From positions 1 through 64,000 of the forward strand of contig NZ_DHNR01000001.1 of assembly GCF_002409645.1 (NCBI RefSeq): a stretch of DNA of 64,000 nucleotides. The letters run 5' to 3'. Below, in pieces: positions 17,293-25,680 of this stretch. The notes beneath the pieces are model-generated. The model did no database searches, was not told the DNA's origin, and was given only the letters and a program-made list of their open reading frames with translations. This DNA is from Acetobacter sp. UBA5411. Lineage in GTDB: Bacteria > Pseudomonadota > Alphaproteobacteria > Acetobacterales > Acetobacteraceae. A program made the position numbers and the translations under genes. Numbering within the stretch: the first letter of the stretch is position 1; every line of letters begins with the position of its first letter.

Positions 17293-18753
17293 ATGACTGA
17301 ATCGACAATCAACCGGAACAGCCCCAGCGAAGGCTATAAAAAGACCCTGGGTCGCAGGCAGATGCAGATGATCGCCATTGGCGGCTGTATCGGCACCGGG
17401 CTTTTCCTTGGCGCAGGAAGTCGTCTCCAGCAGGGTGGTCCGTCGCTGGCCATCGTCTATGCGGTGTGCGGACTTTTCAGCTTTTTCATTCTGCGGGCTC
17501 TTGGTGAGCTGACCATGTACAGCCCGAGCAGCGGGAGTTACGTGTCCCATGCCCGTGAGTTTCTGGGAGACAAGGCGGCTTTTGTGGCGGGTTGGGTGTC
17601 ATTCCTCAACTGGGTGATGACCGGAATCGCCGATATTACGGCCGTCGCTCTTTATATGCATTTCTGGAGCGCATTCGCTTCTTTTCCGCAATGGCTGCTG
17701 GCGCTGATTGCTCTGTGCATTGTGACGGGCATGAATCTCATCGGCGTAAAATATTTTGGGGAAATGGAATTCTGGTTCTCCATGATCAAGGTCGTCGCGC
17801 TGATTGTCTTTCTGATTGCGGGTTCGGTCATTCTGGGGACCGGCATGCCTGTGGCGGGACATGAAACAGGATTCCACCTCATCGTCGATAATGGCGGTTT
17901 CTTCCCTCACGGGCTGCTCGCGGCGCTCGCTCTGACGCAGGGAGTGGTGTTTGCCTACTCCGGGATCGAACTGATCGGCACGGCGGCAGGTGAGTGTGAC
18001 AATCCGCATGAGATCCTGCCCCGGGCCGTCAACAGCGTGATCTGGCGGATTGCCGTGTTCTATGTCGGGTCCGTTGTGCTGCTGGTGTGCCTGTTGCCGT
18101 GGACGGCCTATCAGGGGAGCGAAAGTCCGTTTGTGACCTTCTTCAATGCGCTCGGCGTGCCTTATGCGGATAGCGTGATGAATTTCATCGTGCTGACGGC
18201 GGCCCTGTCCAGCCTGAACTCCGGCGTTTATTCCACCAGTCGTGTTCTGCGCGCTCTGGCGCTCGGTGGCTCTGCTCCCCGATTCCTGAGCGCCATGAAC
18301 AGTCATTCCGTGCCGTATGCCGGTATTCTGCTGATCGCTGCGTTTTATCTTGTCGGTGTCGTTCTCAATTACATTGTGCCGCAGAGTGTTTTCGAGATTG
18401 TTCTCAGTTTTGCGGCAATCGGTATCATCTGTACCTGGGGTATCATCATTCTCAGCCAACTCGCTTTCCGCCGGGCCGTCGCCCGTGGGGAAATAGCCGC
18501 TCCCACATTCCGGATGCCGGGCGCACCGTTCACATCGTGGCTGACGCTGGCTTTTCTGGTGGCGGTGGTCGTGTTGATGGCGTGCGATTATCCGGCCGGG
18601 ACCATCACCGTCGGAGCGACGCCGCTGCTGGTGATCCTCTTTGTGATCGGCTGGTATATGACGCCGAGAAAGCCACCCATGCTGATGCCCGAAACGCGTG
18701 GCTCATCAATCCTTACGGACATGGTGATGAAGGAGCAGCCGGAAACGCCCTGA
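17293..18753 (+). CDS. Amino acid permease (AAT family, AnsP-like)
   Basis: The 486-residue protein has 12 hydrophobic helices and the APC-superfamily motif GGCIGTGLFLGAGSRLQQGGP near residue 31-51. The segment WVMTGIADITAVALYMHFW recalls the L-asparagine permease AnsP among AAT transporters; D-serine/glycine/alanine (CycA) or GABA permeases are close alternatives. It would import an amino acid with protons across the inner membrane. It is not in a clear operon. The ATG is preceded by a weak ribosome site (GATCGGGATGGA). Confidence 0.85.
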   Translation: MTESTINRNSPSEGYKKTLGRRQMQMIAIGGCIGTGLFLGAGSRLQQGGPSLAIVYAVCGLFSFFILRALGELTMYSPSSGSYVSHAREFLGDKAAFVAGWVSFLNWVMTGIADITAVALYMHFWSAFASFPQWLLALIALCIVTGMNLIGVKYFGEMEFWFSMIKVVALIVFLIAGSVILGTGMPVAGHETGFHLIVDNGGFFPHGLLAALALTQGVVFAYSGIELIGTAAGECDNPHEILPRAVNSVIWRIAVFYVGSVVLLVCLLPWTAYQGSESPFVTFFNALGVPYADSVMNFIVLTAALSSLNSGVYSTSRVLRALALGGSAPRFLSAMNSHSVPYAGILLIAAFYLVGVVLNYIVPQSVFEIVLSFAAIGIICTWGIIILSQLAFRRAVARGEIAAPTFRMPGAPFTSWLTLAFLVAVVVLMACDYPAGTITVGATPLLVILFVIGWYMTPRKPPMLMPETRGSSILTDMVMKEQPETP

Positions 18754-19017
18754 TGCCGCCGCTTTTAGGATTTTTAATATTATCTTCTCCACGGAGGAGG
18801 TGGCGCAGGCCGTCACTCCGTGTAAATGTCACGCGGTCTGGATTGGGCCACTCGGATTTCAGTCCTTCTTGGGTTTCGATGGTGTGCATGCAGGGAACCG
18901 GAAGGGTGTGGGGTTGATGTTTCTTCTGTCGCGGCATGGCCCGGACTTGAGAGGCAGCATCGGCTGTTCGGGCGTTCCCAGGCACGCACCATACGTTAAG
19001 AATAAAGGGTAATAAGA

Positions 19018-19914
19018 ATGTCCAACGACCGTATGAAGAGCCAGATTTCGGAAAAGGGCGGCTTTATCGCGGCACTCGACCAGAGCGGCGGCTCAACGCC
19101 GGGCGCTCTGAAGGCTTATGGCATTCCTGAGACGGCCTATTCTTCCGAAGAAGATATGTTCCGCCTTATCCACGACATGCGCGTGCGGATTATCACCGCT
19201 CCGAGCTTTTCCGGCGAGAAGGTGATTGGTGCGATCCTGTTCGAGCGCACCATGGATGGTCTTGCAAACGGCAAGCCGGTTCCGACCTATCTGTGGGAAG
19301 AGCGTGGCGTTGTCCCGTTCCTGAAGATCGATAAGGGTCTTGAGGACGAAGCAAACGGCGTGCGTCTGATGAAGCCGAATCCCGGTCTTGATGCGCTGCT
19401 GGAGCGTGCTGCGAAGCTGGGCATTTACGGCACGAAAGAGCGTTCGGTCATCAACCTGCCGAATCAGGAAGGTATTGCCGCTATCGTGAAGCAGCAGTTC
19501 GAGATTGCCCATCAGGTCGCGTCTCACGGTCTGGTTGCGATCATCGAGCCGGAAGTTCTCGTGAAGAGCCCGGACAAGAAGGGTGCTGAAGCCATTCTGC
19601 ATGATGAGCTGCTCAAGGCGCTCAATGCGATGCCGGGCGACTACAAGGTCATGCTGAAGGTCACGATCCCGGAGGTCGCCGACCTGTATGAAGACCTCGT
19701 CAAGCATCCGCGCGTCGAGCGTGTCGTCGCTCTTTCGGGCGGTTATTCACTTGATGAGTCCTGTGAGCGTCTGAAGAAGAATCACGGCATGATTGCCAGC
19801 TTCTCCCGCGCTCTGCTCGGTGGGCTTCAGGACGGCATGTCCGACGCAGAATTTGACGCCACACTCGGTAAAACAATCGACAAGATTTATGACGCTTCAG
19901 TGAACAAGGTCTGA
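19018..19914 (+). CDS. Fructose-bisphosphate aldolase, class I
   Basis: The 298-residue protein is a class I (Schiff-base) aldolase, cleaving fructose 1,6-bisphosphate into triose phosphates. The N-terminal GFIAALDQSGGSTPGAL is the family hallmark and the Schiff-base lysine is in MLKVTIPE. The typical YSLDESCERL segment follows. It lies just upstream of pyruvate decarboxylase. Its start has AAAGGG about 10 bases upstream. Codon use is strongly biased (CTG, CGT, GGT), suggesting high expression. Two hairpins after the stop separate it from pdc. Confidence 0.92.
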   Translation: MSNDRMKSQISEKGGFIAALDQSGGSTPGALKAYGIPETAYSSEEDMFRLIHDMRVRIITAPSFSGEKVIGAILFERTMDGLANGKPVPTYLWEERGVVPFLKIDKGLEDEANGVRLMKPNPGLDALLERAAKLGIYGTKERSVINLPNQEGIAAIVKQQFEIAHQVASHGLVAIIEPEVLVKSPDKKGAEAILHDELLKALNAMPGDYKVMLKVTIPEVADLYEDLVKHPRVERVVALSGGYSLDESCERLKKNHGMIASFSRALLGGLQDGMSDAEFDATLGKTIDKIYDASVNKV

Positions 19915-19920
19915 GTCTTC

Positions 19921-19940
19921 CGCCAGATCTGGCGTTTCTC
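19921..19940 (+). terminator. Terminator after the aldolase gene (first hairpin)
   Basis: CGCCAGATCTGGCG is a 14-base perfect palindrome followed by TTTCTC, eight bases after the aldolase stop. The loop is very tight, so only the outer pairs may form. Confidence 0.6.
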
Positions 19941-19944
19941 TGCG

Positions 19945-19988
19945 AACAGCGCGACCCATATTTTTAATATATGGATCGCGCTGTTTCC
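19945..19988 (+). terminator. Second hairpin between aldolase and pdc
   Basis: AACAGCGCGA pairs with TCGCGCTGTT, then (past one mismatch) CCATAT pairs with ATATGG around an AT loop; TTTCC follows. The stem is long and may either terminate the aldolase transcript or protect an mRNA end. Confidence 0.6.
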
Positions 19989-20083
19989 ATATAGTGGTCA
20001 TAAGGCGACTCTCCCGTCAGAGTGCTTTCTAAATTGGGGTGTCGGGCAGGAAAACCCGGCAAATCCTTTAGAGGAGGCATTTC

Positions 20084-21766
20084 ATGACCAAGCCATATAC
20101 TGTCGGCCATTATCTTTCCGAGCGTCTGGGCCAGATCGGCCTGAAGGACCATTTTGCGGTTGCGGGTGACTTCAACCTCGTCCTGCTCGACCAGCTTCTG
20201 GAAGAAGGCTCCACCAAGCAGCTTTACAGCTGTAACGAGCTGAACTGCGGTTACACCGCTGAAGGTTATGCCCGCGCCAACGGTGCAGCGGCCATGATTG
20301 TCACCTTCAATGTCGGTGCCCTGTCAGCCATCAACGCCATTGGCTCCGCTTATGCCGAGAGCCTGCCGGTGATTTTCGTGTCCGGTGGACCGAACACCAA
20401 CGATCAGGGTTCAGGTCATATCCTGCATCACACGATCGGCAACTCGAACTACGGCTATCAGGCCGAGATGTTCCGTCAGGTCACCTGCGCTACGGAAGTC
20501 ATTCTCTCTGCCGAGAACGCACCATCGCAGATCGACAACGCCATCCGCACGGCGCTGCGTATGCGCAAGCCCTGCTACATCGAAATCCCCTGCAATCTGG
20601 CGTCCGCCGAGTGCGTCCGTCCGGGTCCGGTCGGCACCCTGCTGGCGGAAACAACGCCTGACAAGGTCAGCCTTGATGCTGCCGTGAAGGCCGCCTGCAC
20701 GTTCATCGAAACGCGCAAGAACATCGTTATCCTCGTCGGCAGTCGCGTCCGTACGCTGGGTTCGCTTGAGCCGATCGTGGCGCTTGCAGACCGCATCGGT
20801 TGCGCCGTGACGGTGATGGCTGCCGCGAAGAGCTTCTTCCCTGAAGGGCACAAGGCTTTCCGTGGCGTTTACTGGGGTGAAGTCAGCTCGCCCGGTGCTC
20901 AGGAACTGGTCGAGAAGGCTGATGGCGTGATCTGCCTCGCTCCGATCTTCAACGATTATGCAACGGTTGGCTGGCAGTCCAAGCCGCCTGCGTCACAGGC
21001 TCTGATCGCCGATCTCGCCGAAGTGACGGTTGACGGCAAGAGCTTTGCAGGCTTCCATCTCGGCGCATTCATCGCTGCCCTGAGCGAGAAGGCTCCGAGC
21101 CGTCCGGCTACGGTGGAAAACACGACCTACACACCGGTCAAGATTCCGGAAACGGCTCCGACCGTGCCGCTGACCAACGACGAAATGGCGCGTCAGATCA
21201 ACGCCATGGTCGATGGCAACACCACGATCACGGCTGAGACGGGCGATAGCTGGTTCAACGCTGTTCGCATGCATCTGCCGAGCGGCGCTCGCGTCGAGAC
21301 GGAAATGCAGTGGGGCTCGATCGGCTGGTCAGTGCCGGCGGCTCTGGGTAACGCCATCGGTTCGCCGGACCGTCAGCACCTCCTGATGGTTGGTGATGGT
21401 TCCTTCCAGCTCACTGCGCAGGAAGTCGCGCAGATGATCCGCTACGAAGTGCCGGTGATTGTGTTCCTTGTGAACAACCGTGGTTACGTCATCGAGATCA
21501 AGATCCATGACGGTCCATACAACTACATCAAGAACTGGGACTATGCCGGCCTCATCAAGGCGTTCAATGCCGAGGATGGTCATGGTCTGGGTCTGCACGC
21601 CCGCACCGGCGCAGAACTGGCTGACGCCATTGCGAAGGCCAAGGCCAACAAGAAGGGCCCGACCTTCATTGAGTGCCATATCGCGACCGAAGACTGCACC
21701 GACACACTGGTTCAGTGGGGCAAGAAGGTCGCCAAGGCCAACAGCCGTCCGCCTCAGAAAAACTGA
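20084..21766 (+). CDS. pdc: Pyruvate decarboxylase
   Basis: The 560-residue thiamine-diphosphate enzyme converts pyruvate to acetaldehyde and CO2 in the cytoplasm. Catalytic Glu is in the N-terminal ELNCGYTAEGYAR, the HH pair in GHILHHTIG, and the ThDP/Mg motif runs from GDGSFQLT to VNNRGYVIE. The length equals Zymomonas and acetic acid bacterial PDC. The ribosome site AGAGGAGG is strong and codon use is biased to high expression. Acetaldehyde can feed aldehyde dehydrogenase, giving acetate. In bacteria this gene is rare and mostly confined to Zymomonas and acetic acid bacteria, so it is a taxonomic marker. Confidence 0.96.
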   Translation: MTKPYTVGHYLSERLGQIGLKDHFAVAGDFNLVLLDQLLEEGSTKQLYSCNELNCGYTAEGYARANGAAAMIVTFNVGALSAINAIGSAYAESLPVIFVSGGPNTNDQGSGHILHHTIGNSNYGYQAEMFRQVTCATEVILSAENAPSQIDNAIRTALRMRKPCYIEIPCNLASAECVRPGPVGTLLAETTPDKVSLDAAVKAACTFIETRKNIVILVGSRVRTLGSLEPIVALADRIGCAVTVMAAAKSFFPEGHKAFRGVYWGEVSSPGAQELVEKADGVICLAPIFNDYATVGWQSKPPASQALIADLAEVTVDGKSFAGFHLGAFIAALSEKAPSRPATVENTTYTPVKIPETAPTVPLTNDEMARQINAMVDGNTTITAETGDSWFNAVRMHLPSGARVETEMQWGSIGWSVPAALGNAIGSPDRQHLLMVGDGSFQLTAQEVAQMIRYEVPVIVFLVNNRGYVIEIKIHDGPYNYIKNWDYAGLIKAFNAEDGHGLGLHARTGAELADAIAKAKANKKGPTFIECHIATEDCTDTLVQWGKKVAKANSRPPQKN

Positions 21767-21798
21767 AGGCATACGGTTTTAAAAGATCGTTGATTTCT

Positions 21799-21824
21799 TC
21801 GCCCCGGCAGTTTCGTCGGGGCGA
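21799..21824 (+). terminator. Hairpin after pdc
   Basis: TCGCCCCG pairs with CGGGGCGA around a 10-base loop, 32 bases after the pdc stop. No T tract follows, so it may act as a 3' stabiliser or a Rho-dependent end. Confidence 0.5.
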
Positions 21825-22021
21825 TGTCGTCTGGGGGCCTGAGTATCGAACTATTGATCAGTATCGGTTTACTTGTGGCGCTCTGGACGTAATAGTCACG
21901 ACCGAATCAAAAATGCCGGTTTCATTTCCGGGTCTGGCGGGAATTTCTGTCTGAAACGGGCGGATCTGAACTCGACAGGAGTGTGCGAAAAGAGCATTTC
22001 CGGCACCTGTAATAGCTATAA

Positions 22022-22062
22022 GATGACACCCCCTTTCGAGAATGGCGGGGTCATCTCTTTGA
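22022..22062 (+). promoter_or_regulatory. Leader hairpin before lutA
   Basis: GATGAC-A-CCC pairs with GGG-GTCATC (a single bulged A) and is followed by TCTTTG, ending about 12 bases before the lutA ATG. It could be a weak attenuator or an operator dyad for a lactate-responsive regulator; neither is proven by the sequence. Confidence 0.35.
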
Positions 22063-22073
22063 GGAAGCGTTCC

Positions 22074-22817
22074 ATGCGAGTTGGGTTGTTTGTTCCGTGT
22101 TACGTTGATGCGTTTCACCCCGAGGTGGGGCAGGCGACGCTCGAGTTACTGGAGCGCTTTGGCTGCGAAGTTGAATATCCGTTTGATCAGACCTGCTGCG
22201 GTCAGCCGATGACCAACACGGGCTGTCACAAGGAATCAAAGGCGACGGAAGAGCTCTTCGTTCGTAACTTCAAGGATTATGATTATATCGTTGCGCCGTC
22301 CGGCAGCTGCGTGAACCACATCCGCAATAACTTCGACGCTGTTGCGCAGACGGACGATGTGAAGCACGTTCGCGAGCACACATACGAACTGGTCGAGTTT
22401 CTGCATGACGTGCTGAAAGTGGACGGTTTTCCGTGGGCAGAATTCCCGCACAAGGTGGCGCTGCACAATAACTGCAACGCCCTGCGCGGCCTCAATATCG
22501 CCAGCATGACGGAACTCCGCGAGAAGACATTCTCCAAGCCGCGTGATCTGCTCGGCATGGTGAAGGGGCTCGAACTGGTCGATATTACCCGCCCGGATGA
22601 ATGCTGTGGCTTTGGCGGCACCTTCTCCGTGTTCGAGGAAGCGACGTCCGCCCGCATGGGCCAGGACAAGGCGCGGGATCAGGCGAAGTCCGGCGCGGAG
22701 TATGTAACTTCTTCAGACAGTTCCTGCATGATGCACCAGGAAGGGTGCGCCAAGCGGCTCGGTCTGCCGACGAAATACATCCACATTTCGCAGATCCTGA
22801 ACGGGGAACGGGTATGA
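22074..22817 (+). CDS. lutA: L-lactate oxidation complex subunit LutA ((Fe-S)-binding)
   Basis: From ATG 22074 (GAGG upstream) the protein has 247 residues. It carries two cysteine-rich CCG domains: FDQTCCGQPMTNTGCH near residue 35-50 and DECCGFGGTFSV near residue 180. This is the LutA/YkgE subunit of the iron-sulfur lactate dehydrogenase that oxidises L-lactate to pyruvate. Its stop overlaps the lutB start (ATGA), so lutABC is a tight operon. The in-frame extension upstream of this ATG is not family-like. Confidence 0.92.
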   Translation: MRVGLFVPCYVDAFHPEVGQATLELLERFGCEVEYPFDQTCCGQPMTNTGCHKESKATEELFVRNFKDYDYIVAPSGSCVNHIRNNFDAVAQTDDVKHVREHTYELVEFLHDVLKVDGFPWAEFPHKVALHNNCNALRGLNIASMTELREKTFSKPRDLLGMVKGLELVDITRPDECCGFGGTFSVFEEATSARMGQDKARDQAKSGAEYVTSSDSSCMMHQEGCAKRLGLPTKYIHISQILNGERV

Positions 22818-24352
22818 GCATCGAGAATCAGACGGCGCCGACCACTCCGGCCGGTCGCACCAACGATGGCGCACCTGCCAATCTGACGCATGGTGCTGGT
22901 GCGTCCGTCACCATGCCGGCGCGTGGTCCTGAGCCGCAGCCTCGTGGCGCGATCATTCGGGGCAATCATCCGATCGATCAGCAGGAAGCAGCGCGTCGCT
23001 TCATGGCAGCTCCCCAGCATCTGGCCATGCATGACCAGCGTCTGTGGGATCTGCGCAAGAAGCGCGATGGCCAGAAAGAGATCATCGAAGAGTGGGAAGA
23101 TCTCCGCCAGCTTGCGTCCGATATCAAGACACACACGCTGACGCATCTGGACACTTATCTCGAGCAGTTCGAAAAGAACGCCATTGCGAATGGTGTCAAG
23201 GTTCACTGGGCTAAGGACGCTGCCGAGCATAACAGCATCGTTGCGGAGATCCTGCGTTCCAAGAATGCCAAGAGCCTCATCAAGAGCAAATCGATGCTCA
23301 CCGAGGAATGTGGCTTCCGTGAAGCGATGGCGCATGAAGGGGTCACTGTTGTCGAGACCGACCTTGGTGAGCGGATCCAGCAGCTTGATAATGAAAACCC
23401 CAGCCACGTCGTGGTGCCTGCGGTTCATAAGCTGCGGACGGACGTGGCGGAGGTGTTTGCAAAAACACTCGGCTCTGACCCGAACAACTCTGACGTAAGC
23501 TATCTGACCGAGCAGCAGCGCGAGCATACGCGTCCGCTGATCCTGAAAGCGGATGCGGGCATGACGGGCTGCAACTTCGCGGTTGCGGAAACCGGCTCGG
23601 TTGTGGTCTGCACCAACGAAGGCAACGCCGATCTGTCAGCCAACACGACGGGCCTGCACATTGTCTCGATGGGCATCGAGAAGATCATCCCGAACCTGAA
23701 CTCGCTGGCCGTGTTTGTTCGGATGCTGTCCCGGAGTGCTTTGGGCTCACCGATCACGCAGTATACCTCGCATTTCCGTGGCCCACGCCGTGGCGCCGAG
23801 ATGCACATCGTGATCGTCGATAATGGCCGGACAGATCGTCTGGGACTGGAGAAGTTCTGGACTTCCCTGAAATGTATCCGTTGCGGCGCGTGCATGAACA
23901 CCTGTCCGGTGTTCCGTCGTTCCGGCGGTCTCAGCTACGGCGCAACCTACGCCGGTCCGATCGGGCTGATTATCGATCCGACCTTCAATCGCCATAAATA
24001 TTCGACGCTGCCGTTCTCTTCGACCATGAACGGAAGCTGCACGAACGTCTGTCCGGTGAAGATCAACATTCACGAACAGATTGCCGACTGGCGTCAGGTT
24101 CTGGCCGAGAATCATGAAATTCCGGCTTTCAAGAAGAGTATGATGAAAGCGGCTGGAGCCCTGCTGGCGTCACCGAAGCTGTATCGTGCAAGTCTGCCGA
24201 TGGCTGACAGCGCCCTGCGTCACCTGCCGCGCTTCGTGCTGTATAACAAGCTGAATACTTGGACGCGTGGTCGTGAAATGCCGCATGTGCCAAAGGAAAC
24301 ATTCCATCAGTGGTATAAGCGTACCCGTGGCGTGGATGGGAAGAAGAAGTGA
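22814..24352 (+). CDS. lutB: L-lactate oxidation complex subunit LutB
   Basis: The 512-residue protein has an LUD domain followed by a ferredoxin-like 8Fe region: CIRCGACMNTCPVFRR (CxxCxxCxxxC) and later CTNVCPVKINIHEQI. This is the LutB/YkgF subunit, the main electron-transfer component of the L-lactate-oxidising complex. The start at 22814 overlaps the lutA stop; a longer frame reaching back into lutA is an artefact of the open frame. The N-terminal about 45 residues are Pro/Ala-rich and variable. Confidence 0.92.
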   Translation: MSIENQTAPTTPAGRTNDGAPANLTHGAGASVTMPARGPEPQPRGAIIRGNHPIDQQEAARRFMAAPQHLAMHDQRLWDLRKKRDGQKEIIEEWEDLRQLASDIKTHTLTHLDTYLEQFEKNAIANGVKVHWAKDAAEHNSIVAEILRSKNAKSLIKSKSMLTEECGFREAMAHEGVTVVETDLGERIQQLDNENPSHVVVPAVHKLRTDVAEVFAKTLGSDPNNSDVSYLTEQQREHTRPLILKADAGMTGCNFAVAETGSVVVCTNEGNADLSANTTGLHIVSMGIEKIIPNLNSLAVFVRMLSRSALGSPITQYTSHFRGPRRGAEMHIVIVDNGRTDRLGLEKFWTSLKCIRCGACMNTCPVFRRSGGLSYGATYAGPIGLIIDPTFNRHKYSTLPFSSTMNGSCTNVCPVKINIHEQIADWRQVLAENHEIPAFKKSMMKAAGALLASPKLYRASLPMADSALRHLPRFVLYNKLNTWTRGREMPHVPKETFHQWYKRTRGVDGKKK

Positions 24353-24969
24353 TGAGCAGCACAGACAGCCGTGCGGCGATTTTCGCCGCTATCCGGGCCA
24401 ATCGTCCGAAAATTCAGCCTCCGCTGCCGGACGTGCCGCTGTTCGATGAGAAAGCTCCATCTGATCTGGTGACGGCCTTTTCCGAAATGCTCGTAAAGAT
24501 GGGTGGAAAAGTGCTTGATCCTCAGGGGCAGGATCCGATTTCCGCGCTTCGCGCCGCAGTGGCGGACAAGGGCATTATCGCCACCTGTGTGCCGGAACTG
24601 CATGGGGATGCATCGCTCCAGATCCGTCAAATTCTGCCGGACATGGACCCGCATTCTCTTGCTGATGTGGAAATCGGTGTTGTACGTGCGGCTTTCGGCG
24701 TGGCCGAGACAGGTTCGCTCTGCCTCACCGATGACGAACTGATCGTCAATACGAGCGGTTATCTCCCGCAGCATCTGATTGTTCTGCTTGATCCTTCGCA
24801 GATCGTGGCCAACCTGCATAATGCTTACCGGCGTCCGGAACTGCGCGAGCATAAATACGCGGTTTTCCAGACGGGGCCGTCTGCAACTGCAGACATTGAA
24901 GGTGTGCTGATCCACGGAGCGCAGGGTGTGCGATCGCTGCGTGTTCTGTTCTGCCCAGAGCAGGACTGA
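24352..24969 (+). CDS. lutC: L-lactate oxidation complex subunit LutC
   Basis: The 205-residue protein is a single LUD-domain protein (LutC/YkgG). It includes GVAETGSLCLTDDELIVN and the closing QGVRSLRVLFC, the usual tail of the family. ATG 24352 shares one base with the lutB stop; a GTG one codon earlier is also possible. It completes the LutABC complex for growth on lactate, which acetic acid bacteria readily oxidise. No LutR or lactate permease gene lies nearby in the window. Confidence 0.9.
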   Translation: MSSTDSRAAIFAAIRANRPKIQPPLPDVPLFDEKAPSDLVTAFSEMLVKMGGKVLDPQGQDPISALRAAVADKGIIATCVPELHGDASLQIRQILPDMDPHSLADVEIGVVRAAFGVAETGSLCLTDDELIVNTSGYLPQHLIVLLDPSQIVANLHNAYRRPELREHKYAVFQTGPSATADIEGVLIHGAQGVRSLRVLFCPEQD

Positions 24970-24985
24970 CAGGTAATTTCCCGTA

Positions 24986-25012
24986 TGCAGGGGAAGATGT
25001 TCTTCCTCTGCA
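24986..25012. terminator. Hairpin after lutC
   Basis: TGCAGGGGAAGA pairs with TCTTCCTCTGCA (one G-T pair) around a 3-base loop, 16 bases after the lutC stop and before the convergent YceI gene. No T tract. Confidence 0.5.
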
Positions 25013-25088
25013 CTCGTACCAAAATGATACTCGTTGGTGCAGGTCAAATTATGTATTTATCCTGTGCCAGTCGCGTTTATGTATATTT

Positions 25089-25631
25089 TTATTTCAGGGT
25101 GATGATTGCCTCGGTCTGAACGACTGGATCGACCGTATCCAGCATCGTGCTCATGCCCCATTGTCGCTGATCAAAGCTTGCTGTGCTGCTGATTTCGGTC
25201 AGTGTATTACGCGAAAAATGCATCCCGACCTTGAAGGTCAGAGGATGCGTCTGTCCCCGCATGGTGAGTTTGCCAACCAGTAAGGTTTCCAGCTTTCCGT
25301 TTGTAATTTTCGGCTGACAATCACCAACAAAATGCATTGAAGGATGGCTGTCACTGTCCAGCATGAGCCCGGATAGCATGGCCGTCCGCAGAACAGCGCT
25401 GCCCACCTTCAGGGAATTGACATCCATACTCATATCAACGTGGCAGACCTGTGTTTCAGGATCGTAGGAAAGCGTACCTGAGACTTTCTCGAATGTTCCG
25501 TCGACGGATGTCACCAGCGTCTTGGCGTGAAGTCGGGACGTCGTGTTGGCAGGCGTCAAGGTGACATGCTGTGTGGCCGCGTGAGCCAGCGTTGGCATGA
25601 CAAGCAATGCGGCGAGGAGTGGACGTTTCAT
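25089..25631 (-). CDS. YceI family periplasmic protein
   Basis: Starting at ATG 25631 the 180-residue protein begins with a signal peptide (MKRPLLAALLVMPTLAHA, then ATQHV). It continues as a YceI lipocalin-like barrel: SVDGTFEKVSGTLSYDPE, then KLTMRGQTHPLTFKVGM, then ASFDQRQWGMS. YceI proteins bind polyisoprenoid or similar lipids in the periplasm; the precise role is unknown. A longer frame upstream lacks a sensible N-terminus. The preceding gene, on the same strand, is 49 bases away, so cotranscription is possible though unlikely given the difference in composition. Confidence 0.88.
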   Translation of the reverse strand: MKRPLLAALLVMPTLAHAATQHVTLTPANTTSRLHAKTLVTSVDGTFEKVSGTLSYDPETQVCHVDMSMDVNSLKVGSAVLRTAMLSGLMLDSDSHPSMHFVGDCQPKITNGKLETLLVGKLTMRGQTHPLTFKVGMHFSRNTLTEISSTASFDQRQWGMSTMLDTVDPVVQTEAIITLK

Positions 25632-25680
25632 CAACTGGACCTTTTTCCGGACTAGGTTGAAAGGATGAGAGCTTAAAAAT

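Larger units (their letters stand above)
21767..22073. other. Intergenic region between pdc and lutA
   Basis: This 307-base gap has no gene that I can support. It contains a hairpin after pdc (21799-21824) and another hairpin just before lutA (22022-22057). The lut promoter should lie between them. Confidence 0.6.

Noticed and set aside
21873..22073. N-terminal extension of lutA
   Set aside because: The residues are not family-like; ATG 22074 has a good ribosome site and gives the normal N-terminus.
22601..22813. N-terminal extension of lutB into lutA
   Set aside because: It overlaps the conserved end of lutA; the ATGA overlap at 22814 is the normal coupling.
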